DNA of 64,000 nucleotides, from contig NZ_BAOP01000011.1 in the NCBI RefSeq assembly GCF_000344135.1, forward strand, positions 62,001-126,000, written 5' to 3'. Positions 50,073 through 58,561 of the stretch are shown in pieces. The translations under genes and the position numbers were made by a program. The notes beneath the pieces are model-generated. The model did no database searches. It saw only the letters and a program-made list of their open reading frames with translations, and was not told where the DNA came from. Positions within the stretch are counted from its first letter, which is position 1; each line of letters opens with the position of its first letter. This DNA comes from Gordonia malaquae NBRC 108250. GTDB lineage: Bacteria; Actinomycetota; Actinomycetes; Mycobacteriales; Mycobacteriaceae.

Positions 50073-51047
50073 TCAGATCAGGTCGTCGGTGCCCGCGACG
50101 CCCGCCGGCAGGCGGGACGGGACCCGCCCGACGGTGTCCGACAGCCGTGCGAGCGCACTTCCGACGACGCCCGCGGTGCCTGCCCCGACGTCGTCGAGGT
50201 CGGCGAGCCCGTCGTCCAGGTCGACGACGTCCTCCAGCATCCCGACGGTGACGGCGATCAGATCGCACACCGCGTTCGGGTCCTCCAGGAACAGGACGCG
50301 TTCACCCAGGATGTCCTGCCAGTGGCCGCGGACCTGCGGATCGTCGTAGTAGCTCGTCTGCCGCGGCAGGATGTAGAACACCTCCCACCGTTTCTGCAGT
50401 TCGCGGTACACCGAACGCGGGTCGAGGTCGCGGCGCACCTCGTCGCCGATCACCTCACGGATGTGGCGGGCTTTCAACGAGCGCTTGTTCATCTCGTCGC
50501 CGATGAGGAACACGTAGCCCTTGCGTCCGCGCTTGTCCCACGCGTCGGTCGCCGTGTGCCGGGCGAGGAAGTACGCGGCCAGCTCGTACGACTCGGTCTT
50601 CTGCCCGCCGCCGTTGCCCTCCAGCAGGATGTTGCGCAGTTGGTCGTCCATCCGGTTGTCGGACTCGAACTGCCCCACCTGCAGCGGGACGTAGTCGGTC
50701 TCGGCGTCGCCGATCGCACCGAACATGATCTGCGGATCAGTCGCGTAACCCTTCCGCAGCAGCAGTCCGTGCAGCTTGGACAGCTGCTTCTGCATCGCGA
50801 CGGGAACCGAGCCCATCGACCCGGTGACGTCGAACATCACCACGATCGGCGTCGATTGCGGGTGTTCGGCGCTGTCCCGGGACTCGCGCACGCCGACGTC
50901 GAGCGGGTCGAGGTCGGGGTGCGCCTTCCACTCGCTGGCCGGCCGGGCCTTGGTGGACGCGCTGTAGGCGAAATCCGCCGAGCCCGTGCGTGCCCGGAAG
51001 GTGGCGGCGGCACGGTACACGTCGTCGCTCCAGTGTCCGTTTCCCAT
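50073..51047 (-). CDS. vWA-domain protein with MIDAS motif
   Basis: A 324-residue cytoplasmic protein. The vWA domain begins at TPIVVMFDVTGSMGSVPVAM; the metal-ion-dependent adhesion site has the DxTxS form (D73, T75, S77), with later elements GNGGGQKTESYELAAYFLAR and VFLIGDEMNKR supplying the distal Thr and Asp. The first 65 residues (SDDVYRAAATFRARTGSADF) have no known domain. C-terminus is acidic (LEDVVDLDDGLADLDDVGAG). No signal or membrane segment. It lies 39 bases after the J-domain gene and 34 before the PurA-like gene; probably a scaffold or partner-binding subunit. Confidence 0.85.
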   Translation of the reverse strand: MGNGHWSDDVYRAAATFRARTGSADFAYSASTKARPASEWKAHPDLDPLDVGVRESRDSAEHPQSTPIVVMFDVTGSMGSVPVAMQKQLSKLHGLLLRKGYATDPQIMFGAIGDAETDYVPLQVGQFESDNRMDDQLRNILLEGNGGGQKTESYELAAYFLARHTATDAWDKRGRKGYVFLIGDEMNKRSLKARHIREVIGDEVRRDLDPRSVYRELQKRWEVFYILPRQTSYYDDPQVRGHWQDILGERVLFLEDPNAVCDLIAVTVGMLEDVVDLDDGLADLDDVGAGTAGVVGSALARLSDTVGRVPSRLPAGVAGTDDLI

Positions 51048-51086
51048 GGTGACTCTCCTTCACTTCTCGGGTGGACGCGAACGCCG

Positions 51087-52070
51087 TCAGGCGCTCACGG
51101 TGTACGGGAACCGCCGGAAGGTCCGCGGTCCGTACAGGTCGTCGAGCAGGTCGTCGTACTCGTCGAGGAGGCCGACGGCGTCGGGTCGCATCCGCGGCGA
51201 CGTCTGCATGCAGCCGACTGCGAATGCCCGTTGTCGCCGCTCGTCGGATGCGAGCATGAGTCGCATCGTGGCGTGCAGCATGTACACGTCCAGTTCCGGA
51301 CCTGCAAGTTCGGTGTCGTCGGGCGGATACAGATCGCGGCGCGACGCGATCCGCCCGGGGAGCGTGTCGCCCGGCTCGGAGCCGAACGACCACCCCGCCA
51401 GGACCACACCGTGGCCCTCCGGGTGGATGAGGACGTTCTCCGGCACGATCGCCCCGTGGACGACGCCTGCCGCATGCGCTCCGGCCACCGCTCGCAGAAG
51501 CCGGCGATGGATCCACGCCCAGTCCCGGCCGTCGAGCCCGCCGGCGGGGACCGCCGCGGACAGGTCGACGAAGCCCTGCGCCCGTCCGTGCGCGGACAGG
51601 ACGTTGACGTGCCTGCCGCCGTCGACGACAGCGGTGTCGAGCAACTGCGGGTAATACGGCGCGAGCCACGCGTTCGCCGGGTCGTCGGTGAAGCGGGCTA
51701 GAGCGCGGAGCGTCCGGCGCTCCCGTTGCGCGAAGGGCGACGCCGACCGCGGCACCTTCACCGCGACGGGTGCCCCAGTCTCCGACACCGCCGAGTACAC
51801 GACGCTCACGCTCCCCTGCACCGCCGCTCCCAGTGTGTATTCGCCACGGCGGCCGACGATCGTCCCAGCCGGTGCACGCCACTCGTCGTAGAGTGCCGTC
51901 AGCTTCTCGAAGGCGCCGACGTCGCCGCCGCGATCCGGGTGCAGCAGCGCCGCCAGCCTGCGGAACTCCCGACGTCCGTCCCTCCGCGATCCGTCGGCCG
52001 GACCGAAGAGGTCGCCCGCCGTTCGTGCGTCTGCGACCACCCTCCGGGCCTCTAGCTCTTCCCTGTTCAT
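51087..52070 (-). CDS. J-domain/pseudokinase fusion protein
   Basis: A 327-residue protein. Residues 1-65 form a short J domain with the HPD motif at 44-46 (FRRLAALLHPDRGGD), which would stimulate Hsp70. Residues about 75-300 are a protein-kinase fold: VAVKV with Lys105, HGAIVPENVLI where catalytic HRD reads HGA (205-207), and AGWSFG in place of DFG. Both catalytic aspartates are missing, so it is a predicted pseudokinase that may still bind nucleotide through Lys105. It is the first gene of the operon; ATG 52070 lies six bases after a -10 box, so the mRNA may be leaderless. Confidence 0.83.
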   Translation of the reverse strand: MNREELEARRVVADARTAGDLFGPADGSRRDGRREFRRLAALLHPDRGGDVGAFEKLTALYDEWRAPAGTIVGRRGEYTLGAAVQGSVSVVYSAVSETGAPVAVKVPRSASPFAQRERRTLRALARFTDDPANAWLAPYYPQLLDTAVVDGGRHVNVLSAHGRAQGFVDLSAAVPAGGLDGRDWAWIHRRLLRAVAGAHAAGVVHGAIVPENVLIHPEGHGVVLAGWSFGSEPGDTLPGRIASRRDLYPPDDTELAGPELDVYMLHATMRLMLASDERRQRAFAVGCMQTSPRMRPDAVGLLDEYDDLLDDLYGPRTFRRFPYTVSA

Positions 52071-52074
52071 ATTT

Positions 52075-52105
52075 TTAGTCTAGTTGACTAATTTAGGTCA
52101 CGCAA
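52075..52105 (-). promoter_or_regulatory. Operon promoter with NrtR-like operator
   Basis: On the minus strand, TTGCGT (52100-52105) and TAGACT (52077-52082) are 17 bases apart, and the ATG follows the -10 by six bases, as for a leaderless transcript. The dyad TTAGTC-5-GACTAA (52075-52091) overlaps the -10 and contains GT-N7-AC, the core I recall for NrtR operators. The region is unusually AT-rich. Confidence 0.68.
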
Positions 52106-52129
52106 CGGTCGCCCGTATTTGAATCTCCG

Positions 52130-52261
52130 ATCAACGCCGACGCTCTCGGCATCTCGATGGTGGCCCCAGTTCCGCCGCAACAGCACCACGGTGCCGTCGA
52201 GGTGACCCGCCATGGAGGGAGCGATGGCGTCGAGCTCAACGAGGCTATGCGCGCCCACAAC
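52130..52261 (+). pseudogene. dapD 3'-end remnant
   Basis: The frame reads INADALGISMV, then GAVEVT and DGVELNEAMRAHN, against [17 protein letters not shown] and [13 protein letters not shown] of DapD. At DNA level 52131-52161 matches dapD near 47650-47680 (25 of 31 by eye), and 52171-52261 matches 47950-48038, including an identical TCGAGCTCAACGAGGCT. The beta-helix section between is deleted and small indels are present. Same orientation as dapD, so it forms a direct repeat around the four-gene operon. Confidence 0.85.
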
Positions 52262-52382
52262 CGACAGACACTGCCAAGATAGACCCTGTCCTCCGGTCGG
52301 ATGAACGATTCGACCAACCGGTACATTCACGCAGAATTGCGCACAACATGTTGTTCGTAATGAATGTCGCCGTGAGGACAGA

Positions 52383-52997
52383 ATGCAGAACAGTCAGCCC
52401 CCGCCGTTCCGGCCCCCGACCGGGCAGCCCGCTCCTGGAATGTCGCGGCCACAGCGGTTCCCACAGCAGTATCGCCAACCGCACCAGCGGCACCACGGCG
52501 GACCGTTTCACCCCCCGGCACCTGCGTGGCATCATCCAACCGGCCCGGTTCCACCGACCACCCCGTGGTGGAAGCGGCCGCTGCCCTGGATGGGTATAGC
52601 GACGACGGGGGCCGCCGTCCTCATCGTCACGCTGGTCGCGACAAACGGACCTTCGACTAGCCGCCCCCATTCTTCGGCGCCAGCGCCGAATATCAACGAC
52701 GTGATAGCAGCGGTGTGCGATTCGGAAACCTTCGCGAATGGCCGGGGAAATCCCCCGCTCGTCCGTTCCGAGAGCTCTGGGTGGTGCGGATCATCAGTGG
52801 AGTCGGGCATGATCATCATCGCGACCTACGGAAGCGAGTCCGAACGAAGCAGCGACGCCCACTCCGAATTGGTCGGCCCGTACGCGACCGGGAAGCTCGA
52901 CGACGATCGCCTTGTCATGGCCGCGGGGCGACCGTGGGCTTCAATTGAGCAACTTCGACCCTTGTCCGAACTCGGATTTGACGTGTATTCGAAGTAA
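52383..52997 (+). CDS. Pro/His-rich single-pass membrane protein
   Basis: A 204-residue hypothetical protein. Residues 1-62 are a disordered Pro/Gln/His-rich cytoplasmic region (QPPPFRPPTGQPAPG, HQRHHGGPFHPP). One membrane helix (LPWMGIATTGAAVLIVTLVA, about 67-86) leads to an extracytoplasmic domain of about 110 residues with two cysteines (AAVCDSETFANG and SGWCGSSVESGM) likely to be disulfide-linked. The architecture is common among actinobacterial DUF-type surface proteins; no family is certain. Codon use is less GC-biased than that of its neighbours. Confidence 0.7.
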   Translation: MQNSQPPPFRPPTGQPAPGMSRPQRFPQQYRQPHQRHHGGPFHPPAPAWHHPTGPVPPTTPWWKRPLPWMGIATTGAAVLIVTLVATNGPSTSRPHSSAPAPNINDVIAAVCDSETFANGRGNPPLVRSESSGWCGSSVESGMIIIATYGSESERSSDAHSELVGPYATGKLDDDRLVMAAGRPWASIEQLRPLSELGFDVYSK

Positions 52998-53032
52998 CGG
53001 CGACGAGCGCGAAGGTTGGCCGCTGCGTCCGA

Positions 53033-54148
53033 CTAACCCAGGCGGGCGACGGCGGCAGCGATGCGCTCGTCGGTGGCGGTCATCGCCATGCGGACGTGGC
53101 GGGCGCCTGCGGGCCCGTAGAAGTCGCCGGGAGCGACGAGGATGCCGCGCTCGGCGAACCAGTCGAGAGTGGCGCGCGAGTCGTCTCCGCGAGTGGCCCA
53201 CAGGTACAGACCGGCCTCCGAGTGGTCGATCGTGAATCCCGCGCCCAGGACCGCATCCCGCAGCTGGTCGCGACGAGCGCGGTAACGCTCGCGCTGGGCG
53301 TCGACGTGGGCGTCGTCGTTCAGTGCCGCGACGGTGGCGCCCTGGATCGGGAACGGGACGATCATGCCCGCGTGCTTGCGAACGGCGAGCAGCTCGGCGA
53401 TCAACTCTCGGTCGCCGGCGAGGAAACCTGCACGATAGGACGCGAGGTTCGACACCTTCGACAGCGAGTGCATCGCGATCAGTCCGGTGTGGTCGCCACC
53501 GCACACGTCGGGGTGCAGCACCGACAGCGCCTCCCCCTCCCAGGTGAGGCCCAGGTAGCACTCGTCCGACACGATGACCGACCCGTGCTCACGCGCCCAC
53601 TCGACGACCCCACGGAGGTGCTCGACGGACAGCACACGCCCTGTCGGGTTCGACGGACTGTTCAAGAAGATCAGAGCCGGGACGTCGTCGCCGTAGTCCT
53701 CGACACGATCGGCACGGACCGGGTTCGCACCGGCGAGCAGCGCACCCACTTCGTACGTCGGGTAGGCGACCTCAGGGATCACGACGGTCGCGCCCGCGGG
53801 CACGCCAAGCTGAGACGGCAGGCCCGCAACGGCTTCCTTGGTTCCCACCACCGGCAGGATCGACGACACGTCGAGCCCCGTGACACCGAAGCGACGTGAC
53901 AGTGCTCCGACTGCCGCCTCGCGCAGTTCGACGATGCCGACGGTCACCGGGTAACCCGGGAACTCCGACGACGCCGCCAGCGCATCCCGGATCAGCGGGT
54001 CGACGGGATCGACGGGCGTGCCGACCGACAGGTCGACAATCCCGTCGGGATGTTCCGCGGCCCGCGCCTTCGCGCCTGCGATCGTGTCCCACGGGAAGTC
54101 GGGCAGTCCGGCGCTGACCGGGCGAAGCCGGTTCACGGAGCGAGTCAC
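53033..54148 (-). CDS. dapC: Succinyldiaminopimelate aminotransferase (DapC)
   Basis: A 371-residue class I/II PLP aminotransferase in diaminopimelate synthesis. Features: DLSVGTPVDPVDPLIRDAL, YPVTVGIVELREA, VVGTKEAVAGLP, LNSPSNPTGRVL, SDECYLGL and the PLP lysine in HSLSKVSNLASYRAG. GTG 54148 lies seven bases after fdx. The pair fdx-dapC is as I recall Rv1177-Rv1178. With dapE and dapD five to eight kilobases away, three enzymes of the pathway share this region. Confidence 0.92.
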   Translation of the reverse strand: MTRSVNRLRPVSAGLPDFPWDTIAGAKARAAEHPDGIVDLSVGTPVDPVDPLIRDALAASSEFPGYPVTVGIVELREAAVGALSRRFGVTGLDVSSILPVVGTKEAVAGLPSQLGVPAGATVVIPEVAYPTYEVGALLAGANPVRADRVEDYGDDVPALIFLNSPSNPTGRVLSVEHLRGVVEWAREHGSVIVSDECYLGLTWEGEALSVLHPDVCGGDHTGLIAMHSLSKVSNLASYRAGFLAGDRELIAELLAVRKHAGMIVPFPIQGATVAALNDDAHVDAQRERYRARRDQLRDAVLGAGFTIDHSEAGLYLWATRGDDSRATLDWFAERGILVAPGDFYGPAGARHVRMAMTATDERIAAAVARLG

Positions 54149-54155
54149 GTCGAGA

Positions 54156-54482
54156 TCAGTCCTCTTCGCCCATCGGGGGCAGGCCCTTGATGAACGGCGG
54201 GTCGTACTCGGTCTTGCCGACCTTGCTGGCGCCGCCCGGAGAACCGAGCTTGTCGAAGAAGTCGACGTTCGCCGACACGTAGGGCTCCCAGTCGTCCGGC
54301 ACGTCGTCTTCGTAGAAGATCGCCTCGACCGGGCACACCGGCTCACACGCACCGCAGTCCACGCACTCATCGGGCTGGATGTACAGCATCCGACCGCCCT
54401 CGTAGATGCAGTCGACCGGGCACTCTTCGACGCACGCACGGTCCAAGACGTCGACACACGGCTCGGCGATGATGTAAGTCAC
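54156..54482 (-). CDS. fdxC: Seven-iron ferredoxin (3Fe-4S, 4Fe-4S)
   Basis: A 108-residue electron carrier. Cysteines C9, C17, C21 and C25 (EPCVDVLDRACVEECPVDC) and C40, C43, C46 and C50 (CVDCGACEPVC) bind the two clusters; the DDWEPYVSANVDFFDKLG extension is typical of mycobacterial FdxC-type proteins. Co-transcribed with dapC. It may serve the P450-type enzymes or radical SAM FbiC nearby, but this is inference. Confidence 0.95.
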   Translation of the reverse strand: MTYIIAEPCVDVLDRACVEECPVDCIYEGGRMLYIQPDECVDCGACEPVCPVEAIFYEDDVPDDWEPYVSANVDFFDKLGSPGGASKVGKTEYDPPFIKGLPPMGEED

Positions 54483-54679
54483 GTCGGTTCTCCTTCTATT
54501 TCATTCCTGCTCCGCGCGAGGGCTGATCGCATCGGGCAGCACGCTGTCGCGGCCGTCTCCGACCGCACCCGTCCAGACTATCGCTGCGCCCCGCCCCAGC
54601 GGGAATCAGTGCACGCTGACCTGGGCGGATTTTTGCTCACGGCCGAGGGCAAGCACGTTTGCGGTGATGGCGCCGGGCC

Positions 54680-54709
54680 TTTCGACTCGCAAGCTCGCTC
54701 AAGGAGCAG
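54680..54709. repeat. Dispersed repeat, copy 2
   Basis: Inverse, diverged copy of 5172-5202 (TTTCGA, CTCGCTCAA, GGAGCAG shared), followed by a second CGCTCGCTCAA at about 54716-54726. It lies in the 257-base gap between fdxC and fbiC (54483-54739), which otherwise holds the fdxC promoter and shows no gene. Confidence 0.5.
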
Positions 54710-54739
54710 TGGGACACGCTCGCTCAAAGGGCAGGGGCG

Positions 54740-57316
54740 TCAGGCGAGTTCGACTGCCAGGGCCGACGAGACCGTCCCGTACTCGGTGGTCCGCTGCCGC
54801 GGGGTGCGCCCGATGCCGGTGACGATGTCGTGGAGTTCGGCGACCGTCTTCTCCGATCCGTGCTGGCTGCCGGCCATCCGGGAGATCGTCTCCTCCATGA
54901 GTGTGCCGCCGAGGTCGTTCGCACCGCCACGCAGCATCGCACGAGTTCCGTCGACACCGAGTTTGACCCAGCTGGTCTGCACGTTGTCGATCCGACCGTG
55001 CAGCATGATCCGAGCCAGTGCATGGACGGCTCGGTTGTCGCGCTGCGTCGGGCCGGGCCGCGAAGCCCCGGCGAGATACAGCGGTGACGACTGGTGCACG
55101 AACGGCAGCGGGACGAACTCGGTGAAACCACCGGTCCGGTCCTGGATGCCGCGCAGCACGTTGAGGTGACCGACCCAGTGGTGCGGAGCGTCGACGTGTC
55201 CGTACATCATCGTGGAGCTCGACCGCAGGCCGACCTCGTGCGCCGTGGTGATCACGTCGATCCACGCCGACGCAGGGAGCTTGCCCTTGGTGAGGATCCA
55301 GCGGACCTCGTCGTCGAGGATCTCGGCGGCGGTGCCGGGAATCGTGTCGAGGCCCGCCTCGCGGAGCGCGGTGAGCCATTCACGTACCGACTGTCCGCCG
55401 CGGGAGGCGCCGTTGACGATCTCCATCGGACTGAAGGCGTGGACGTGCATCGACGGAACCCTGGCCTTGACCGCCCGGACGAGGTCCGCGTATCCGGTGA
55501 CAGGCAGCTCTGGGTCGATGCCGCCCTGCATGCAGACCTCCGTCGCGCCGGCGACGTGGGCTTCCCAGGCGCGGTCTCCGACTTCGGCAGCCGACAGCGT
55601 GAAGGCGTCTTCGTCGCCCTTGCGCTGGGCGAAGGCGCAGAACCGGCAACCCGTGTAGCAGATGTTGGTGAAGTTGATGTTCCGGTTGACCACGTACGTG
55701 ACGTCGTCACCGACGACGTCTGCACGAATCGAGTCCGCGAGTGCGGCGAGGGCTTCGAGTCCGGGACCGTCGGCGGTGGCCAACGCCAGATACTCGTCGT
55801 CCGACAGGCCGGCCGGGTCGTTCTCCGCATGCCGCAGCGCGGACGCGACGTCGGACCCGAGTCGTTCAGGTGCGCTGCCGGAGGCCAGTTCGAGAACCTG
55901 CTCGCGGATGGTGTCCCAATCGCCGAATGCGTTGTCGATGTCGCTGCGGGTATCGGTGTTGCGGCCGTCGGAGTCGATCTCGGTGTTCAGATCCACGCGT
56001 CCGGACGACGCCCATTCCTCGTCGGGCTCCTGCCACGGCAGGCCCTCCGGTCGGACGTCGCGGGCCAGGCCGGTCTCGGGATCGGTGAGTGCGGCGACGT
56101 GACGGCTGATACGCGGATCGATCCACGGCGAGCCCGCCAGGACGAACTTCGGCTGGGCCGCCGACCGTTCGGTGAGCGTGAACCCGGCCGACGCCGTGAT
56201 CTCGGCGAGCGTGTCCAGGTTGGGCCACGGGCGTTCGGGATTGACGTGGTCGGGTGTCAACGGCGACACGCCACCCCAGTCGTCGACGCCCGCAGCGACG
56301 AGCGCGCGGCACTCCTCGGCCGACACGAGATTCGGCGGAGCCTGAATCCGCATGCCAGGGCCGAGCACGATGCGCGCAACCGCGACCGCGGCGATGAACT
56401 CGTCCATGTCGGCGTCGGGCGCCGAGCCCATCGCGGTGTCGGGCTTCGCGCGGAAGTTCTGGACGATCACTTCCTGGATGTGCCCGAACGCCTTCTGCGA
56501 CTTGCGGATCGCGAACAGTGATTCGGCCCGTTCGGTGAGGTTCTCACCGATCCCGACGAGGATGCCCGTGGTGAACGGGACCGAGAGTCGACCGGCGTCG
56601 GTCAGGACTCGCATCCGGACTTCCGGATCCTTGTCGGGGCTGCCGTAGTGGCACTCCCCCTTGTCGGTGAACAGCCTGCGAGCAGTCGTCTCGAGCATCA
56701 TGCCCATGCTGGGCGCGACCGGCTTGAGCCGGTTGATCTCCTCCCAGCTCATGACGCCGGGATTCAGATGCGGAAGCAGACCGGTCTCTTCCAGCACGCG
56801 GATCGACGCAGCGCGTACGTAGTCGAGGGTCGAATCGTAGCCTCGCTCGTCGAGCCACTGTGCGGCTTCGGGCCACCGGTCCTCGGGTCGGTCGCCGAGG
56901 GTGAACAGGGCTTCCTTGCATCCCAGCGCCGCACCGTTTCGGGCGATGGCGACGACCTCGTCGAGTTCGAGGAACATGCCGTGACCGTCGCGCTTGAGCT
57001 TGCCGGGGACAGTCACGAACGTGCAGTAGTGGCAGCGGTCGCGGCACAGTCGGGTGAGCGGGATGAAGACCTTGCGCGAGTACGTGACCTGCCCGGACCG
57101 GCCCTCCGCGTCGAGGCCGGCGTCGCGGACACGGGCCGCGGCCTCCATCAGGGCGGTCAGGTCGTCGCCGCGGGCGGCGAGCAGGACGGCCGCCTCGTCG
57201 ACGTTGAGGGGTGTCGCGTCGGCAGCACGGCGCAGAGCGCGTCGCATCGCCGACCGAGCCGGAGTCTGCGCCCCGCTGACAGAATCGGAAGACGTCACTC
57301 TACCGATGGTAGACAC
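54740..57316 (-). CDS. fbiC: FO synthase FbiC (CofG-CofH fusion)
   Basis: Bifunctional radical SAM enzyme making the deazaflavin FO from tyrosine and a flavin precursor. The 858 residues carry two CxxxCxxC clusters: C91, C95, C98 in [12 protein letters not shown] (CofG half) and [16 protein letters not shown] in the C-terminal CofH half. Other markers are [16 protein letters not shown] and [19 protein letters not shown] 57316 is the longest start; GTG about 57299 (MTSSDSVSG) is possible. With fbiA and fbiB this window carries the core F420 pathway. Confidence 0.96.
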   Translation of the reverse strand: MSTIGRVTSSDSVSGAQTPARSAMRRALRRAADATPLNVDEAAVLLAARGDDLTALMEAAARVRDAGLDAEGRSGQVTYSRKVFIPLTRLCRDRCHYCTFVTVPGKLKRDGHGMFLELDEVVAIARNGAALGCKEALFTLGDRPEDRWPEAAQWLDERGYDSTLDYVRAASIRVLEETGLLPHLNPGVMSWEEINRLKPVAPSMGMMLETTARRLFTDKGECHYGSPDKDPEVRMRVLTDAGRLSVPFTTGILVGIGENLTERAESLFAIRKSQKAFGHIQEVIVQNFRAKPDTAMGSAPDADMDEFIAAVAVARIVLGPGMRIQAPPNLVSAEECRALVAAGVDDWGGVSPLTPDHVNPERPWPNLDTLAEITASAGFTLTERSAAQPKFVLAGSPWIDPRISRHVAALTDPETGLARDVRPEGLPWQEPDEEWASSGRVDLNTEIDSDGRNTDTRSDIDNAFGDWDTIREQVLELASGSAPERLGSDVASALRHAENDPAGLSDDEYLALATADGPGLEALAALADSIRADVVGDDVTYVVNRNINFTNICYTGCRFCAFAQRKGDEDAFTLSAAEVGDRAWEAHVAGATEVCMQGGIDPELPVTGYADLVRAVKARVPSMHVHAFSPMEIVNGASRGGQSVREWLTALREAGLDTIPGTAAEILDDEVRWILTKGKLPASAWIDVITTAHEVGLRSSSTMMYGHVDAPHHWVGHLNVLRGIQDRTGGFTEFVPLPFVHQSSPLYLAGASRPGPTQRDNRAVHALARIMLHGRIDNVQTSWVKLGVDGTRAMLRGGANDLGGTLMEETISRMAGSQHGSEKTVAELHDIVTGIGRTPRQRTTEYGTVSSALAVELA

Positions 57317-57347
57317 GGATCGATGACGGGCGGCGTCCGCCGTCTGC

Positions 57348-57701
57348 TCAAAGGTGATTCAACCGATTCATCGATTGCGCGAGCGCAGGCACGCCGACCC
57401 CGCAGAACAGCAGGAGAAGAGCGCGCCAGTCGTAGATCAGCGCACCGTTGCCGTTGACGCCCGGCAGCAGAGCGACCAGCGCGACGAGCACCCACGCGAT
57501 CAACGGCGCGTATCGCCAGGGCGAGCCGGTGATCTGCGCCGCGAGCTGCAGCAGCACGACATTGCCGACTGCCGCGGCGAGCGCGCTGACCGGCAGCGGC
57601 GCCGTTCCCACGAGGACGTTCAGATAGAACACGGTGACCACACCGAGGACGAATCCGCAGACCGTGAGAACGGCGAGTTCAACGCGGTCGCCCGCGGTCA
57701 T
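57348..57701 (-). CDS. Four-helix membrane protein (Rv1171-like)
   Basis: A 117-residue protein with four hydrophobic segments ([79 protein letters not shown]). Its ATG overlaps the mshB stop (ATGA). Family is conserved beside mshB in mycolata; function unknown. Confidence 0.82.
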   Translation of the reverse strand: MTAGDRVELAVLTVCGFVLGVVTVFYLNVLVGTAPLPVSALAAAVGNVVLLQLAAQITGSPWRYAPLIAWVLVALVALLPGVNGNGALIYDWRALLLLFCGVGVPALAQSMNRLNHL

Positions 57702-58561
57702 CGGATCCCCTCGAACAGATCGCTCTCGAACTCCGGAGAGTCCACGTCGGTGCGGATGAAATGCTCAGCGGTCCCGATGGGTTGCGCGATCAGATTCGAC
57801 AACGCGTACTCGGTGCCCGACGGCGCCACGATCACCTGGGTCGCATGCGCCGCGAGGCCGCGGACCTTGCGGTCGAGCACGGCCGACACGTCGACCGCCG
57901 CGGTGACCTCCTGGTCGGGATAGCTCGGAAGCTCACCCGGTGCGGGCATCCGCCAGCCCACCGGAATCGTTGCGATCCCGGCCAGGCCCTCCTCCAGCGC
58001 TGACCGCTGGGTCACCGACTCGTACACCTTGCGCGGGTAACCGGTGGCGGCGCGCGACTCGGAGATCGCGTCGACGGACACCTCGTGCACACGTTTGTGA
58101 TCCGGATGCCCATAGGTTCCGGCGGCGTCGTAGGTGACGATCACATGCGGTGCGAATCGGTCGATCTCGTCTCGCAGCGCGGCGACGAGATCGTCCTGAG
58201 TCGCCTGAAACAGGGCGCGGGGGTTCTCCGCGGAGGCGGTCCCGGCCATGCCGGAATCCCGCCATCGACCCGCGCCGCCGAGGAACGTCGGGCGCGGCGC
58301 ATCGACGCCCGTCGGCGTCAGCTCTGACAGTGCGGCCGCGAGCTCGCCGATGCGGAATCCTCCCAACTGGTCGGCTCCACCGTCGGCGACGAGCATCGCC
58401 CACTCCTGACCGATCACCTCACCCTCCTCACCGAGGGTGAAGGTGACGACACGGACGTCCGCCCCCTCATCGAGGTAGCGGGCGATCGTTCCGCCGGTCA
58501 TGATCGTCTCGTCGTCCGGATGCGCGTGAAGGAGCATCAGACGCAGCGGCGCCCCGGTCAC
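57698..58561 (-). CDS. mshB: Mycothiol N-acetyl-glucosaminyl-inositol deacetylase
   Basis: LmbE-family zinc deacetylase, 287 residues, second step of mycothiol synthesis. LMLLHAHPDDETIMTGGTIA (AHPDDE metal and base residues), VTFTLGEEGEVIG, and TYGHPDHKRVHEVSVDA with the third zinc His. Overlaps the SBP gene upstream and the membrane gene downstream by four bases each. Confidence 0.95.
   Translation of the reverse strand: MTGAPLRLMLLHAHPDDETIMTGGTIARYLDEGADVRVVTFTLGEEGEVIGQEWAMLVADGGADQLGGFRIGELAAALSELTPTGVDAPRPTFLGGAGRWRDSGMAGTASAENPRALFQATQDDLVAALRDEIDRFAPHVIVTYDAAGTYGHPDHKRVHEVSVDAISESRAATGYPRKVYESVTQRSALEEGLAGIATIPVGWRMPAPGELPSYPDQEVTAAVDVSAVLDRKVRGLAAHATQVIVAPSGTEYALSNLIAQPIGTAEHFIRTDVDSPEFESDLFEGIR

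Larger units (their letters stand above)
52071..52382. other. Intergenic region between the operon and the Pro-rich membrane protein
   Basis: A 312-base gap. It contains the minus-strand operon promoter and dyad (52075-52105), the dapD 3' remnant (52130-52261), and the leader of the plus-strand gene at 52383. Apparent minus-strand frames here are antisense to the dapD remnant. Confidence 0.75.

Noticed and set aside
48105-52070. Interpretation as a classical tellurite-resistance (Ter) TerY-P triad
   Set aside because: A vWA and a kinase-like protein are present, but there is no PP2C phosphatase or TerD/TerC gene and the kinase is inactive.
48105-52261. Interpretation as an active integrative element
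   Set aside because: No integrase, relaxase, tRNA att site or clean att core is visible; only the dapD-derived direct repeat supports past insertion.
52088-52330. Minus-strand small frames of 77-80 codons
   Set aside because: They are antisense to the dapD remnant and resemble the antisense frame over the true dapD end, not an independent gene.
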